From Chamaelirium japonicum (lineage: Eukaryota > Streptophyta > Magnoliopsida > Liliales > Melanthiaceae): DNA of 64,000 nucleotides. Of the stretch, positions 55,837-64,000 are shown piece after piece. Made by a program: the position numbers and the translations under genes. Position 1 is the first letter of the stretch. Every line of letters starts with the position of its first letter. The stretch spans positions 32,659,126 to 32,723,125 of the forward strand of contig OX393549.1 of the NCBI GenBank assembly GCA_947650365.1, read 5' to 3'. Under the pieces are notes generated by a model that saw only the letters and a list, made by a program, of their open reading frames with translations, searched no databases and was not told the DNA's origin.

Positions 55837-58800
55837 TCAGAGAAAACGCAGGCCGGGTAGCGATTTTGTGAATATATCAGCAACTTGATCTTTGCCAGAG
55901 ATATGGGAGATGGAGATGTCACCACGCAGGACATGATCACGAATAAAGTGAACATCAATGTCAATATGTTTGGTGCGACTGTGGAAGACGGGGTTCTTGG
56001 ACATGTGGATCGCACTTATGTTGTCGCAAAGGAGTAGAGGTGTATCCCGTAATTGAATGTGAAGCCGGTGGAGAAGGTGAATATACCAAAGAATTTCAGT
56101 AGTTGTGGAAGCAAGTGCTTGATATTCTGCCTCGGCACTAGAGCGAGAAACCGTAGCTTGTTTCTTGGCACCCCACGAGAGTAGATTGGGCCCGAGGTAG
56201 ACAGTGTAGCCCGAGGTAGATCGACGGCTATCTGAGCAACATGCCCAATCGGCATCGGAGAAGGCACGGAGCTTGAAGTCAGTGGACCTGAATAGACAAA
56301 GGCCAAGGGAGATAGTGCCTTTGACATATCTGAAAATTCGTTTGACAGCCGCCAGATGAGAAAAGCAAGGATTTGGCATAAATTGACAGACATGGTTCAC
56401 GGCATAAGCAATGTCCGGCCGGGTCATAGTAAGATATTGGAGACAGCCCACCATTTGGCGATAAATGGAAGGATCGGGAAGAGGATCCGAGATGGCTGCT
56501 GATAGCTGGAGGCCGGCTTCTAGAGGACTTTTGACTGGTTTAATTCCGGATAATCCGAAACGCTCAAGAAGTTGGAGCGCATATTGAGTTTGAGAGAGCA
56601 TGAGTGAGGTAGAATCTCGAATCACTTGCATACCCAGGAAAAAATGCAAATCGCCAAGATCTTTCATAGCGAATTGAGTGGAGAGGCACCGGATCATACG
56701 TTGAAGTACAGCAGTATGACTCCCAGTGAGAATGATATCGTCCACATAGAGCAAGAGCATAGCAGTGCAGCCACCATGTTGCCAGAGAAACAGAGAGGTG
56801 TCATGAGGACAACCCTGGAACCCAAGCTGAAGAAGAAAAGTGGTGAATTTTGTGTACCATGCCCGAGGCGCCTGTTTGAGGCCATATAGGACCTTGTGAA
56901 GTCGGCATACATGGGAGGGTCATTTTGGGTCAACGAAGCCCGATGGTTGTTGAAGATAAACAACCTCCTCTAAATCGCCATGGAGGAACGCATTGGTAAC
57001 ATCAAGTTGACGGAGCGGCCAATTGAAGGAGAGGGCCAAAGAGAGGATGAGACGAAGAGTCCCAGACTTGACGACAGGGTTGAATGTTTCGTCAAAGTCG
57101 AATCCCTCGCGTTGGTGGAACCCTTTGGCAACCAAACGAGCTTTGTAACGCTCAATTGATCCATCAGCACGATACTTGAGTCGATATACCCACTTGCACC
57201 CAACAATGTTCATGGAGGGTGCAAAAGGGACGAGAGACCAAGTAGAGTTCCGGGTGAGAGCGAAAATTTCTTGCTCCATGGCATGAACCCAATAAGGATC
57301 AATCGCTGCTTGTTTGTAGGTTGTTGGCTCAGGTGGGTGATCCTGCAAGTTAGCAAGAAGAGCGAGAGGCAGAGGATGACGAGTAGCCAATAATACCTTT
57401 GGTTGTCGTGTGCCATCACGAGTTCGAGTCACCATTGGGTGGCCCGTCTGATTGGAAGAGGGAGTAGTAGCAGCAACTGGTGGAGTGGCGGGGATCGGCC
57501 CAGCAGCGCGACGACTGCGAGGCTTGGTAACCGTCGAATGGTTGGGCCAAGGAGGAATAAGTAGACTTGACCGAAGAGGCTCAGTCTCAGCTCCTGCGAG
57601 AGATGGTCCAGCGGATGTTGTAGAAGTGTCGGGGTTGCCGGTAGTAGTCAATGGAGTTGGTGCAGCTATGGGGGTGACATCTGGGGCGGTCGTGGAAGCA
57701 TTATTTGAAGGCGCAACCAATGTCGGTGACTCGGTGGCAGCGACTGGTGAAGAGGTGGCAGGATCGGGCAAGATGTCCGATAGAGAGGGAGGCGACTGAC
57801 AAGCGGGTGCAAGGATCTGACGAAGAGCACCGTGAGGAAATCCTTGATAGCGAAATGCCGGTGGGGAGGAAGGCAGGGTTGATGCAGGTGACCGAGCAAA
57901 TGGAAAGCTGCTTTCATTAAAGGAGACATGTCTGGAGAGATAGATCTTGCCGGTGGAGATGTCGAGGCATTTGTAGCCTTTGTGCTGCCCGCTGTATCCG
58001 ATGAACAGACACTCGAGAGACTTGTAGTCAAGTTTTCCACGACCAAATGGTTCTAGGAGTGGAAAACATGCACAGCCGAGGGTCCTCAAATGATTGTATG
58101 AGGGATGAGAGCCAAAAAGAGCCTCAAAAGGTGTTCGATCCTGTAGAGGCTTAGAAGGCAAACGATTTATTAAATATGTAGCAGTGGCAAATGCAATGTT
58201 CCAAAAATTTGAAGGTAAGCTAGCATGAGCCATCATTGTTAGACCGGTCTCCACAATGTGCCGATGTTTTCTTTCTGCTAGTCCATTTTGTTCCGGAGTC
58301 CCTGGACATGAGAAAATATGAGTGATCCCCTCCTGAAGAAAGTAATCACGAAGTACGTGACTTGTGTATTCTCCACCGGCGTCAGTTTGAACGATTTTGA
58401 CCCTTCTGTTGATCTGGTTTTGCATAAGGGTAACAAATTGAATAAAGAGTTGACCAACCTCTGACTTACGCCGTAAGGGAAAGTACCAAGAGAACCTAGA
58501 GCACTCATCCACTATAATGAGATAAAAGCGAAAACCATCCATGGAGGTGGTGGGTGCCGGTCCCCAAACATCACTATGGAGGGTATGTAGTGGTTCATTA
58601 GAGTAAGATTCACGTCTTGAAAAACGGAATTTTGGATGACTTCCCAAGCTTACAGCTTTGACAGAAAGATTTATTAGCTTGACTAGAATATTCTAAAAAG
58701 GGGTACAAATTTTTCATTAGATAAAAAGATGGATGTCCCAAGTGTGCATGCCAAGTATTGCCATCAGTTTTATTTGAGAAGAAGCCAGCTGCGGGAAGAG

Positions 58801-60115
58801 GATCACCAACGCCGATAGGATACAGTCCTCCATGTTTATATCCTTCCAGCACTATTTGTCTGGCCTTCAGATTCTTTATCGCAAAGGCCCATGGATAAAA
58901 GAGAAAGCAACAATTATTATCCTTTGTGAATTGAGAGACACTTAAAAGGTTTTTCTTCAGTTGAGGGACCACAAGAACACGATCAAGATGCAGTGATGTA
59001 TGAGGAACAATTAGATGACCCATATGAGAGATTGGAAGACCTTCCCCATTTTCTACCATGACAGAATCAATTCCGAAGTATTGAGTCATACCTTCAACAT
59101 GGGAAGGACCCGCAGCCATATGATTGGTAGCCCCTGTGTCGGGGTATCATGCGGGATCATCAGTTATATGCATTGCAGCAAAGGTCTGGACGGAGTCGCC
59201 GAGAGCAGAATCTGGAGCGAAGCAGTTGTTGGCCTTGTGATAGGGATGGCCGCAACAATAACAATACACTTCAGAATTTTTGGCCGGTCCATTTTGAGGA
59301 GATGCACGGCCGCCACGTTGGTTGGAGGATCCACGAGCGCCATGATGAGTACGTTGAGGAGTGCGGCCTCCACTACACCCACCTCGATGATTAGTACGGC
59401 TACCCCGACGGTCTCCAGAGATGGAGCGACCGTGGCCGCGGGAAGAGGAGTACATAGCAGTGGGTGGCTCAAGCATTGCCACTGAGCGAGTTGCTAGGAG
59501 ACGTAGTTCGAAGTCAAAGATGAGAGCAATGACTTCATCAATAGTGGGAAAATCCCGAGATAGATTAACAGCCGCTACTATGGAATCATATTCGGAGCCG
59601 AGGCCCCGAAGAATCCAGCTGATGAGGTCATCATCATCAATTGGCTTCCCAGCACTCGCAAGTGCCTGGGCAAGCGATTTGGCCCGATGAACATAGTCGG
59701 AGATAGAGAGGGTGCCTTTCGAGAGAGATTGACGCTCAGCTTTTAGCTGTTGGATGCGGGCTCTCGTGAGTGTGCCATAAAGAACCTCAAGTATATGCCA
59801 AACCTCAGCAGAGGTTGTGCATGTCCCGATTTGGGTAATAGCCGACTCTGAGAGAGAGTTCGTGAGCCAAGCAAACACCATTTGGTCCAACCGGACCCAT
59901 TGAAGGGCATTTGGAGAGGAGCCAGCTTCATCGGGACGGAGAGTAGTACCGTTGACGAACCCAAGGAGACCATGCGATCGGAGGACCGAGAGAACTTGGG
60001 TTCACCAAGGGAAGTAGTTTGTGGCTGAAAGCTTGATGGAAATATCTTGACGAATGGCTTTGACAATGGGAAAAGGGGCGAGGGTGTTGGCGTCGGGGGC
60101 ATCAGCAGAAGACAT
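55837..60115 (-). pseudogene. Copia E gag-pol, degenerate
   Basis: ATG at 60115, 12 bp from the primer-binding site. Gag spans 60115 to about 59200, with a CYCCGHPYHKANNC knuckle near 59250. The protease (PDTGATNHM) is near 59120. GAG-pre-integrase (WHAHLGHPS) lies near 58750, integrase ([22 protein letters not shown]) at about 58550-58260, RT ([13 protein letters not shown] near 57000, YVDDIILTG near 56740) and RNase H (LCDNISAIHM, SRTKHIDID near 55960). Defects: TGA at 60002-60004, TGA at 59147-59149, a frameshift near 58.63 kb and TGA at 56920-56922. The domain set is otherwise complete. Confidence 0.88.
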
Positions 60116-60126
60116 GGTTGTCTTTT

Positions 60127-60138
60127 GCTCTGATACCA
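60127..60138 (-). promoter_or_regulatory. Primer-binding site of copia E
   Basis: TGGTATCAGAGC on the minus strand, adjacent to the 5' LTR. Confidence 0.85.
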
Positions 60139-60195
60139 TATGATAAAAGCAGAGTATGTAATGCAAGGCTCGATACTTTACCTTGTGTATTTCAT

Positions 60196-60292
<97 letters not shown>

Positions 60293-60565
60293 GTTTACAG
60301 ATGAGAGATCAATAAGATTGCATCCCATAAATTATGTAAACTTTACACCAAAGGAAAGAGATTGAATGGGCTGCAGCTATTGTTACAGCTGATAAGGAAG
60401 GAGATTGAATGGGCTGCAGTTATTATTACAGCTGATAAGGAAAGGGATTGAATGGGCTGCAGCTATTGTTACAGCTGATAAGGAAAGGGATTGAATGGGC
60501 TGCAGCTGTTGTGAAGGGGCTGCAGCTACTGTGAACAACTGTCCCATGACAACTCACATCTCACA
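60139..60565 (-). repeat. 5' LTR of copia E, with (TA)n expansion
   Basis: 427 bp. 60198-60292 is about 47 TA dinucleotides where the partner LTR has only a few, so the microsatellite grew after insertion. Confidence 0.88.
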
Positions 60566-60570
60566 ACCCT

Positions 60571-60780
60571 CACGTCAGGTACTGGAGGGGCGACTCCTTT
60601 GGCCACTTCCTCGCCTGGGTCTCACTGCTCTCGGTGTTCATCGCCCTACAGGGATTCATCACCCACTTTATCTTCCGCCGGGATCTGCAGGGCGTTTGCT
60701 TCGCTGCCGGCCTAGTCGCCCCCATGCTCCTTAACGAGCTCGTCAAGGCCTCCGTCCAGTAGTTGCGCCCCGACAACAGC
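60571..60780 (+). pseudogene. LPPG-like: LPPgamma/dolichyldiphosphatase-like gene, exon piece 2
   Basis: Seventy codons in one frame: HVRYWRGDSFGHFLAWVSL, then an F-I-A-L-Q-G-F-I-T-H-F-I-F-R-R-D-L-Q-G stretch, a second hydrophobic segment, NELVKASVQ, a TAG stop (60760-60762), then LRPDNS. The HVRY...GD..GHFLAW start and the FIFRR-(D/E)-LQG and NE.(V/I)K.SV..(A/L)RP blocks match LPPgamma/dolichyldiphosphatase 1, where NE.VK...RP belongs to the PAP2 phosphatase signature region. Two transmembrane segments are visible. The stop would remove the catalytic part. The exon is cut again by solo LTR F. Confidence 0.8.
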
Positions 60781-61638
60781 TGTGGGGGAAAAATCTTCGT
60801 GCCAATCCGAAGACTTCACCTCACCAGTCAATCAAAGTTGAAGTCGAAGATCGTTGGTCGATCTGTTGATTGGAAGGTAGGTTCGAAGGTTTGTGTCTTG
60901 GTGACTTAGAGTTAGTGTTTTAAGTATGCAAGCAGAGAGAGAGGCAAACAGAGAGAAAGTTGACACAATGAGTGATCTCGGAGTTCAACCGAAACCTACA
61001 TCTCCGTGCTATAGGGAGCAACCCGAATTCACTATCACTTTGCTTGAAGTAACCTCGACAGGCCGAGTGTTACTGAAGTATCTCCGACCTCTTCAGAGAC
61101 AAGAAGAAGGTCGAGGGGATTTAGAAGATGGAAAGCTGAAATTCTAGAGCTCGGGTTTTTAGAACTGGATTTGGATCTGGATCCCCTCTTCTTCAGAAGG
61201 CTCTGCTATTTTATAGAATTTCTGAGGAGTGAATCTGGGGGTAAATGGCGGTTTCTTATCGTTTCTGGAAGATTCTCCAGGCAGGGCTGGTGGGTCCCGC
61301 GGCTGTCTCCTGGGGATTCCACAGGCAGGACCGGTGGGTCCTATGATAGTCTTTGTGGGCCCACCAGGCAGGGCTGGTGGGTCCCGTGGTAGTCTTTGGG
61401 GGCCCACCAGGCAGGGCCGGTGGGTCCCGCGGTAGTCTTCGTGGGCCCACCAGGCAGGGCCGGTGGGTCCCGCGGTAGTCTTCGTGGGCCCACTAGGCAG
61501 GGCCGATGGGTCCCGCGAAAGTCTCTATGGGCCCACCAGGCAGGGTCGATGGGTCCCGCGGAAGTCTCTGTGGGCCCACCAGGCAAGGCCGGTGGGTCCT
61601 GTGGTTTGTAGACCTCACTGCCAAAATTTGCACCCACA
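60781..61638 (-). mobile_element. Solo LTR F in the LPPgamma-like exon
   Basis: 858 bp starting TGTGGG and ending CCCACA, flanked by identical ACAGC (60776-60780 and 61639-61643). There is no internal region, so this is a solo LTR left by LTR-LTR recombination. A TATA-like CTATAAAATAG on the minus strand (near 61207-61217) suggests minus orientation. About 61265-61612 is a tandem array of roughly eight 43-bp units around GGGCCCACCAGGCAGGGCCG. Confidence 0.88.
61265..61612. repeat. 43-bp tandem repeat array inside solo LTR F
   Basis: About eight units carrying CCCACCAGGCAGGGC and GGTGGGTCCCGCGG, with small differences between units. Open frames on both strands (rich in Gly, Pro, Arg) come from this periodicity. 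Confidence 0.85.
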
Positions 61639-61643
61639 ACAGC

Positions 61644-61659
61644 GTCTCCCTGGAGGCCC
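61644..61659 (+). pseudogene. LPPG-like: LPPgamma-like gene, exon piece 3
   Basis: After the ACAGC repeat the exon resumes with VSLEA and is interrupted at 61660 by the LTR of copia G. In family members a (L/S)LEAC-type segment follows the RP.. residues, so the piece is in register with piece 2. The remainder would lie beyond copia G, outside the window. Confidence 0.6.
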
Positions 61660-61685
61660 TGATAACTTTTGAGGGAGAGAGAGAT

Positions 61686-61725
<40 letters not shown>

Positions 61726-61867
61726 AGAGAGGAGTAATGGATGGTTGACTTAGGGTTGCTACCTCAAGTCTTATCCATATTTATTTATAAGAAATAGGTA
61801 ATAGTTAGTTACATCTGGTTGGAGTTATCCTTAACAAATTATCCTAACAGAAGTTGTTCTGTTATCA
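61660..61867 (-). repeat. 3' LTR of copia G
   Basis: 208 bp, TGATAAC to GTTATCA. It contains a (GA)n tract (about 61673-61722) and a TATAAATA on the minus strand near 61786. A polypurine tract (GCTTGCGGGGGGC, minus) follows. The 5' LTR and the matching TSD (expected near GGCCC) lie right of the window. Confidence 0.75.
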
Positions 61868-64000
61868 GCCCCCCGCAAGCTGATCGGCGGATCGGACGAG
61901 AAGCTTGTCCCGTAATGATTTGAACCAAGTCTGAGGCAGATGATTGGTGAAGATATCTGCAAGTTGATCGACTATTGAGATATGGCGAACCTCAAGTCGC
62001 TTCTGAAGGACCTTCTCACGAACGAAGTGGTAGTCCACTTCAATATGTTTGGTGCGAGCATAAAATATTGGATTTGAGGCCAATGCAATAGTAGAGATAT
62101 TGTCACACCAGATAATGGGAGGACCAAGCACGTGGATATGCAGGTCATGAAGTAGCATGACTAGCCAAGTGACTTCAGCAGCAGTAGTGGCGAGACTTCG
62201 GTATTCAGATTTCGTAGAAGAGCGAGCAATCGTGGGTTGTTTCTTAGCAGACCAACAGACCATATTATCGCCAAGCAACAAGCTCAGTCCGATAGTAGAT
62301 CGCCAATCGACATCATTCCCCGCCCAGTCAGCATCAGAGAAAGCTTGAAGTAGAAGAGGGCCAGGGGAAAATTGGAGGCCATGTGAGATGGTGCCCTTGA
62401 TGTAGCGAAGTACCCGCTTGAGATCGACAAAATCACCGGTTGTTGGAGCATGTATGTGCTGGAAAATGGTGTTGACAGCATAGGAGATATCCAGCCTGGT
62501 GACTGTCAAATATTGAAGCATGCCCGCAAGACTCCTATAAAGTGTAGGATCATGAAACGAATTAGTAAGAGCAGGATCCAGACCCTTCTTGGAGGAGGTG
62601 TGTGTCAGGTATGGCTTGCAGTCAGTCATTGCTGCGCGAGAGAGAATATCAACAACATATTTGTGTTGGTACAGTACTAGGCCCTTGGCATTGGAAGAGA
62701 CCTCAATGCCAAGAAAATGATGAAGGTGACCAAGGTCCTTCATCTCAAATTGAGACTTCATCTGCGAGAGGATGTGGGTAATATACGCGGTATCATTTCC
62801 ACTGACAAGAATGTCATCTACATACACAAGCAGTATGATGAGTCGACGAGAAGTCCGTTGTATAAAGAGTAAGTTATCATTTTTACTCATGACAAAGCCC
62901 AGAAGTTGGAGATAAGTGAAGAGACGATCGAACCATGCACGGGGAGCCTGTCGCAAACCATATAGGGCCTTCCGAAGGCGACAGACATACCCTGGTTGAG
63001 AGGGATCAACGAACCCGAGTGGTTGTTGCATATAGTTCTCCTCCGAAATGAAGCCATAAAGAAATGCATTAGAGACATCAAGTTATCGAATATGCCAGCC
63101 GAAGTGAAGCACAAGAGTGATAACGACCCTGATCGTGGCCATCTTGATGACCGGGCTAAAAGTCTCTTGGAAGTCTACACCTTCCTGCTGATGAAAGCCT
63201 TTGGCAACGAGGCAAGCTTTGTAGCAAGCTACTGTGCCATCAGGATATCGTTTCAGTTTGAATACCCATTTACAGCCGATGACATTGGCCGAGGAAGGAG
63301 AGGGAACGAGACACCACGTCCCTTGCCCGTTGGAGAGCTTGGAATTCAGCGGACATTGCCCGACGCCATTCCATATATCGATTGGATTCAGTGAAGCATG
63401 TGGGTTTGATGTTAGGAGTGGAAGAGATGGTTGTTAGACAGAGAGGGTGTTTTGGCTTGAAGACACCCACTTTGGAGTGAGTAACCATGGGGTGGCCAGG
63501 AGCATTAGGAGTGGTGGAGTCTGTTGGGGCCGGTTGCTCGCTGACGGCAGGATCCGATGGATTGATATGTGACATGTGTTCCATGGAGTTCAAATAGGGA
63601 AAATCAGCGGGAGAGGAAACATGAGTCGGTGCCGGTAGGCAGAAGATCGGGTCCACGGAATAACCGCCAGTATGTCCAATTGGAACTCCGAGTCCTGAAG
63701 TGGCTGGTAAGGTTGCAACAGAATCGGAGTCCGATGAATCGGCAGCAACTGGACGCCGGCTCCTAGGCTGTTGGACGGAGGAAAGTCCCGACTATGGTGG
63801 AGGAAGAAGCGGAGCACTGGGAGTATCAGTTGTAGATCCTGATGGAGCAGTAGTGGTGTTGGTGGTGGAAAAGAGTGGGGGTAGGAATGGGAGATATAGA
63901 GAGTGCTTGGAAACGGTGCAAGGGGGTCGGGCATCAAGCGGGTCAAGTGCAAACGGGAAGATATTCTCAAAGAAGTAGACATAACGAGAAATGAACACTA
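61868..64000 (-). pseudogene. Copia G pol (RT and RNase H), partial, runs off right edge
   Basis: On the minus strand, 64000-63590 covers the post-integrase linker with a Ser/Pro-rich stretch and FFENIFPF. 63590-63330 has HPMVTHSKVG and EWRRAMSAEFQAL. A frameshift near 63.3 kb follows. RT continues with CKWVFKLKRYPDG, a TAA at 63083-63085 in R-stop-LDVSNAFL, then YMQQPLGF, LVYVDDILVSG near 62820, the RNase H residues WCDNISTIAL, ARTKHIEVDYHF and ADIFTNHLP. The end at 61868 is at the polypurine tract. Integrase, gag and the 5' LTR are outside. Confidence 0.85.

Larger units (their letters stand above)
55399..60565 (-). mobile_element. Copia E, complete, inserted in the LPPgamma-like exon
   Basis: LTRs at 55399-55784 (386 bp) and 60139-60565 (427 bp), flanked by identical ACCCT (55394-55398 and 60566-60570). 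Ends are TGTGAGATG/TGTAAGATG and ATCATA on the minus strand. The polypurine tract (TTGAGGGGGGC, minus) follows 55784; the primer-binding site is 60127-60138. The size difference between the LTRs is mostly a (TA)n expansion in the right one. Confidence 0.92.

Noticed and set aside
60127-60138. Match to the 3' end of initiator tRNA-Met (also at 1352, 45151, 51395)
   Set aside because: These are primer-binding sites next to LTRs; no cloverleaf or pol III boxes are present.
60002-60365. Frames encoding a Tyr-Ile dipeptide repeat
   Set aside because: Translation of the (TA)n tract in the copia E LTR; only the part below 60115 is real gag.
61265-61612. Regular repeats that could suggest a CRISPR array
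   Set aside because: Units are contiguous without variable spacers, the DNA is plant nuclear, and the array is inside a solo LTR with a TSD.

Overview
This is nuclear DNA of a flowering plant, and almost all of it is transposable-element sequence. The evidence is spliced plant genes (two PAR1-family genes and a broken LPPgamma/dolichyldiphosphatase-like gene), Ty1/copia elements primed by initiator-Met tRNA, hAT and Mutator-type non-autonomous elements with 8- and 9-bp target-site duplications (TSDs), L1-type LINE remnants and many long microsatellites. The species cannot be named. The high GC of the LPPgamma-like exon might hint at a monocot or magnoliid, but that is a weak inference.

Layout. 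(1) 1-17218 holds a ~6-kb segmental duplication. Copy 1 is about 1118-7209 and copy 2 about 10885-17218. Each carries the end of a copia element (leader plus LTR), a hAT-type MITE, a foldback MITE and an intact two-exon PAR1 gene on the minus strand, and each ends in a (CT)n tract. The copies differ by transposon insertions with empty sites in the partner: a hAT element only in copy 1 and a MULE only in copy 2. A ~2-kb foldback structure with a nested hAT element lies between them. (2) 17481-20012 (X1) and 26583-28634 plus 46040-46740 (X2) are a second duplicated block. It contains a 5'-truncated LINE with a 13-bp TSD, a MULE-type MITE with a 9-bp TSD, and the 3' end of copia element D. Between X1 and X2 sits copia element A (minus), nearly full length but with a truncated 3' LTR fused to X1. 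(3) Copia element B (28635-46039, TSD TTTCA) interrupts X2. Element C (33320-44896, TSD ACGGT), a non-autonomous Ty3/gypsy-type element with a gag but no visible reverse transcriptase, is inserted in the gag of B. (4) Copia D (46126-51646) is complete but carries stops and frameshifts. (5) 52843-~55130 is a LINE with ORF1 and 3' UTR but no ORF2. (6) 55355-61659 holds three pieces of one exon of an LPPgamma/dolichyldiphosphatase-like gene, separated by copia E (TSD ACCCT), solo LTR F (TSD ACAGC) and copia G, which runs off the right edge.

The only apparently intact host genes are the two PAR1 paralogues. Every LTR retrotransposon whose orientation can be read is on the minus strand. I found no prokaryotic feature, no CRISPR array, no tRNA or rRNA gene, and no convincing new multi-gene system. 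The main interest is the insertion history that duplicated empty sites and TSDs make readable, the gene broken by three retrotransposons, and the odd non-autonomous element C.
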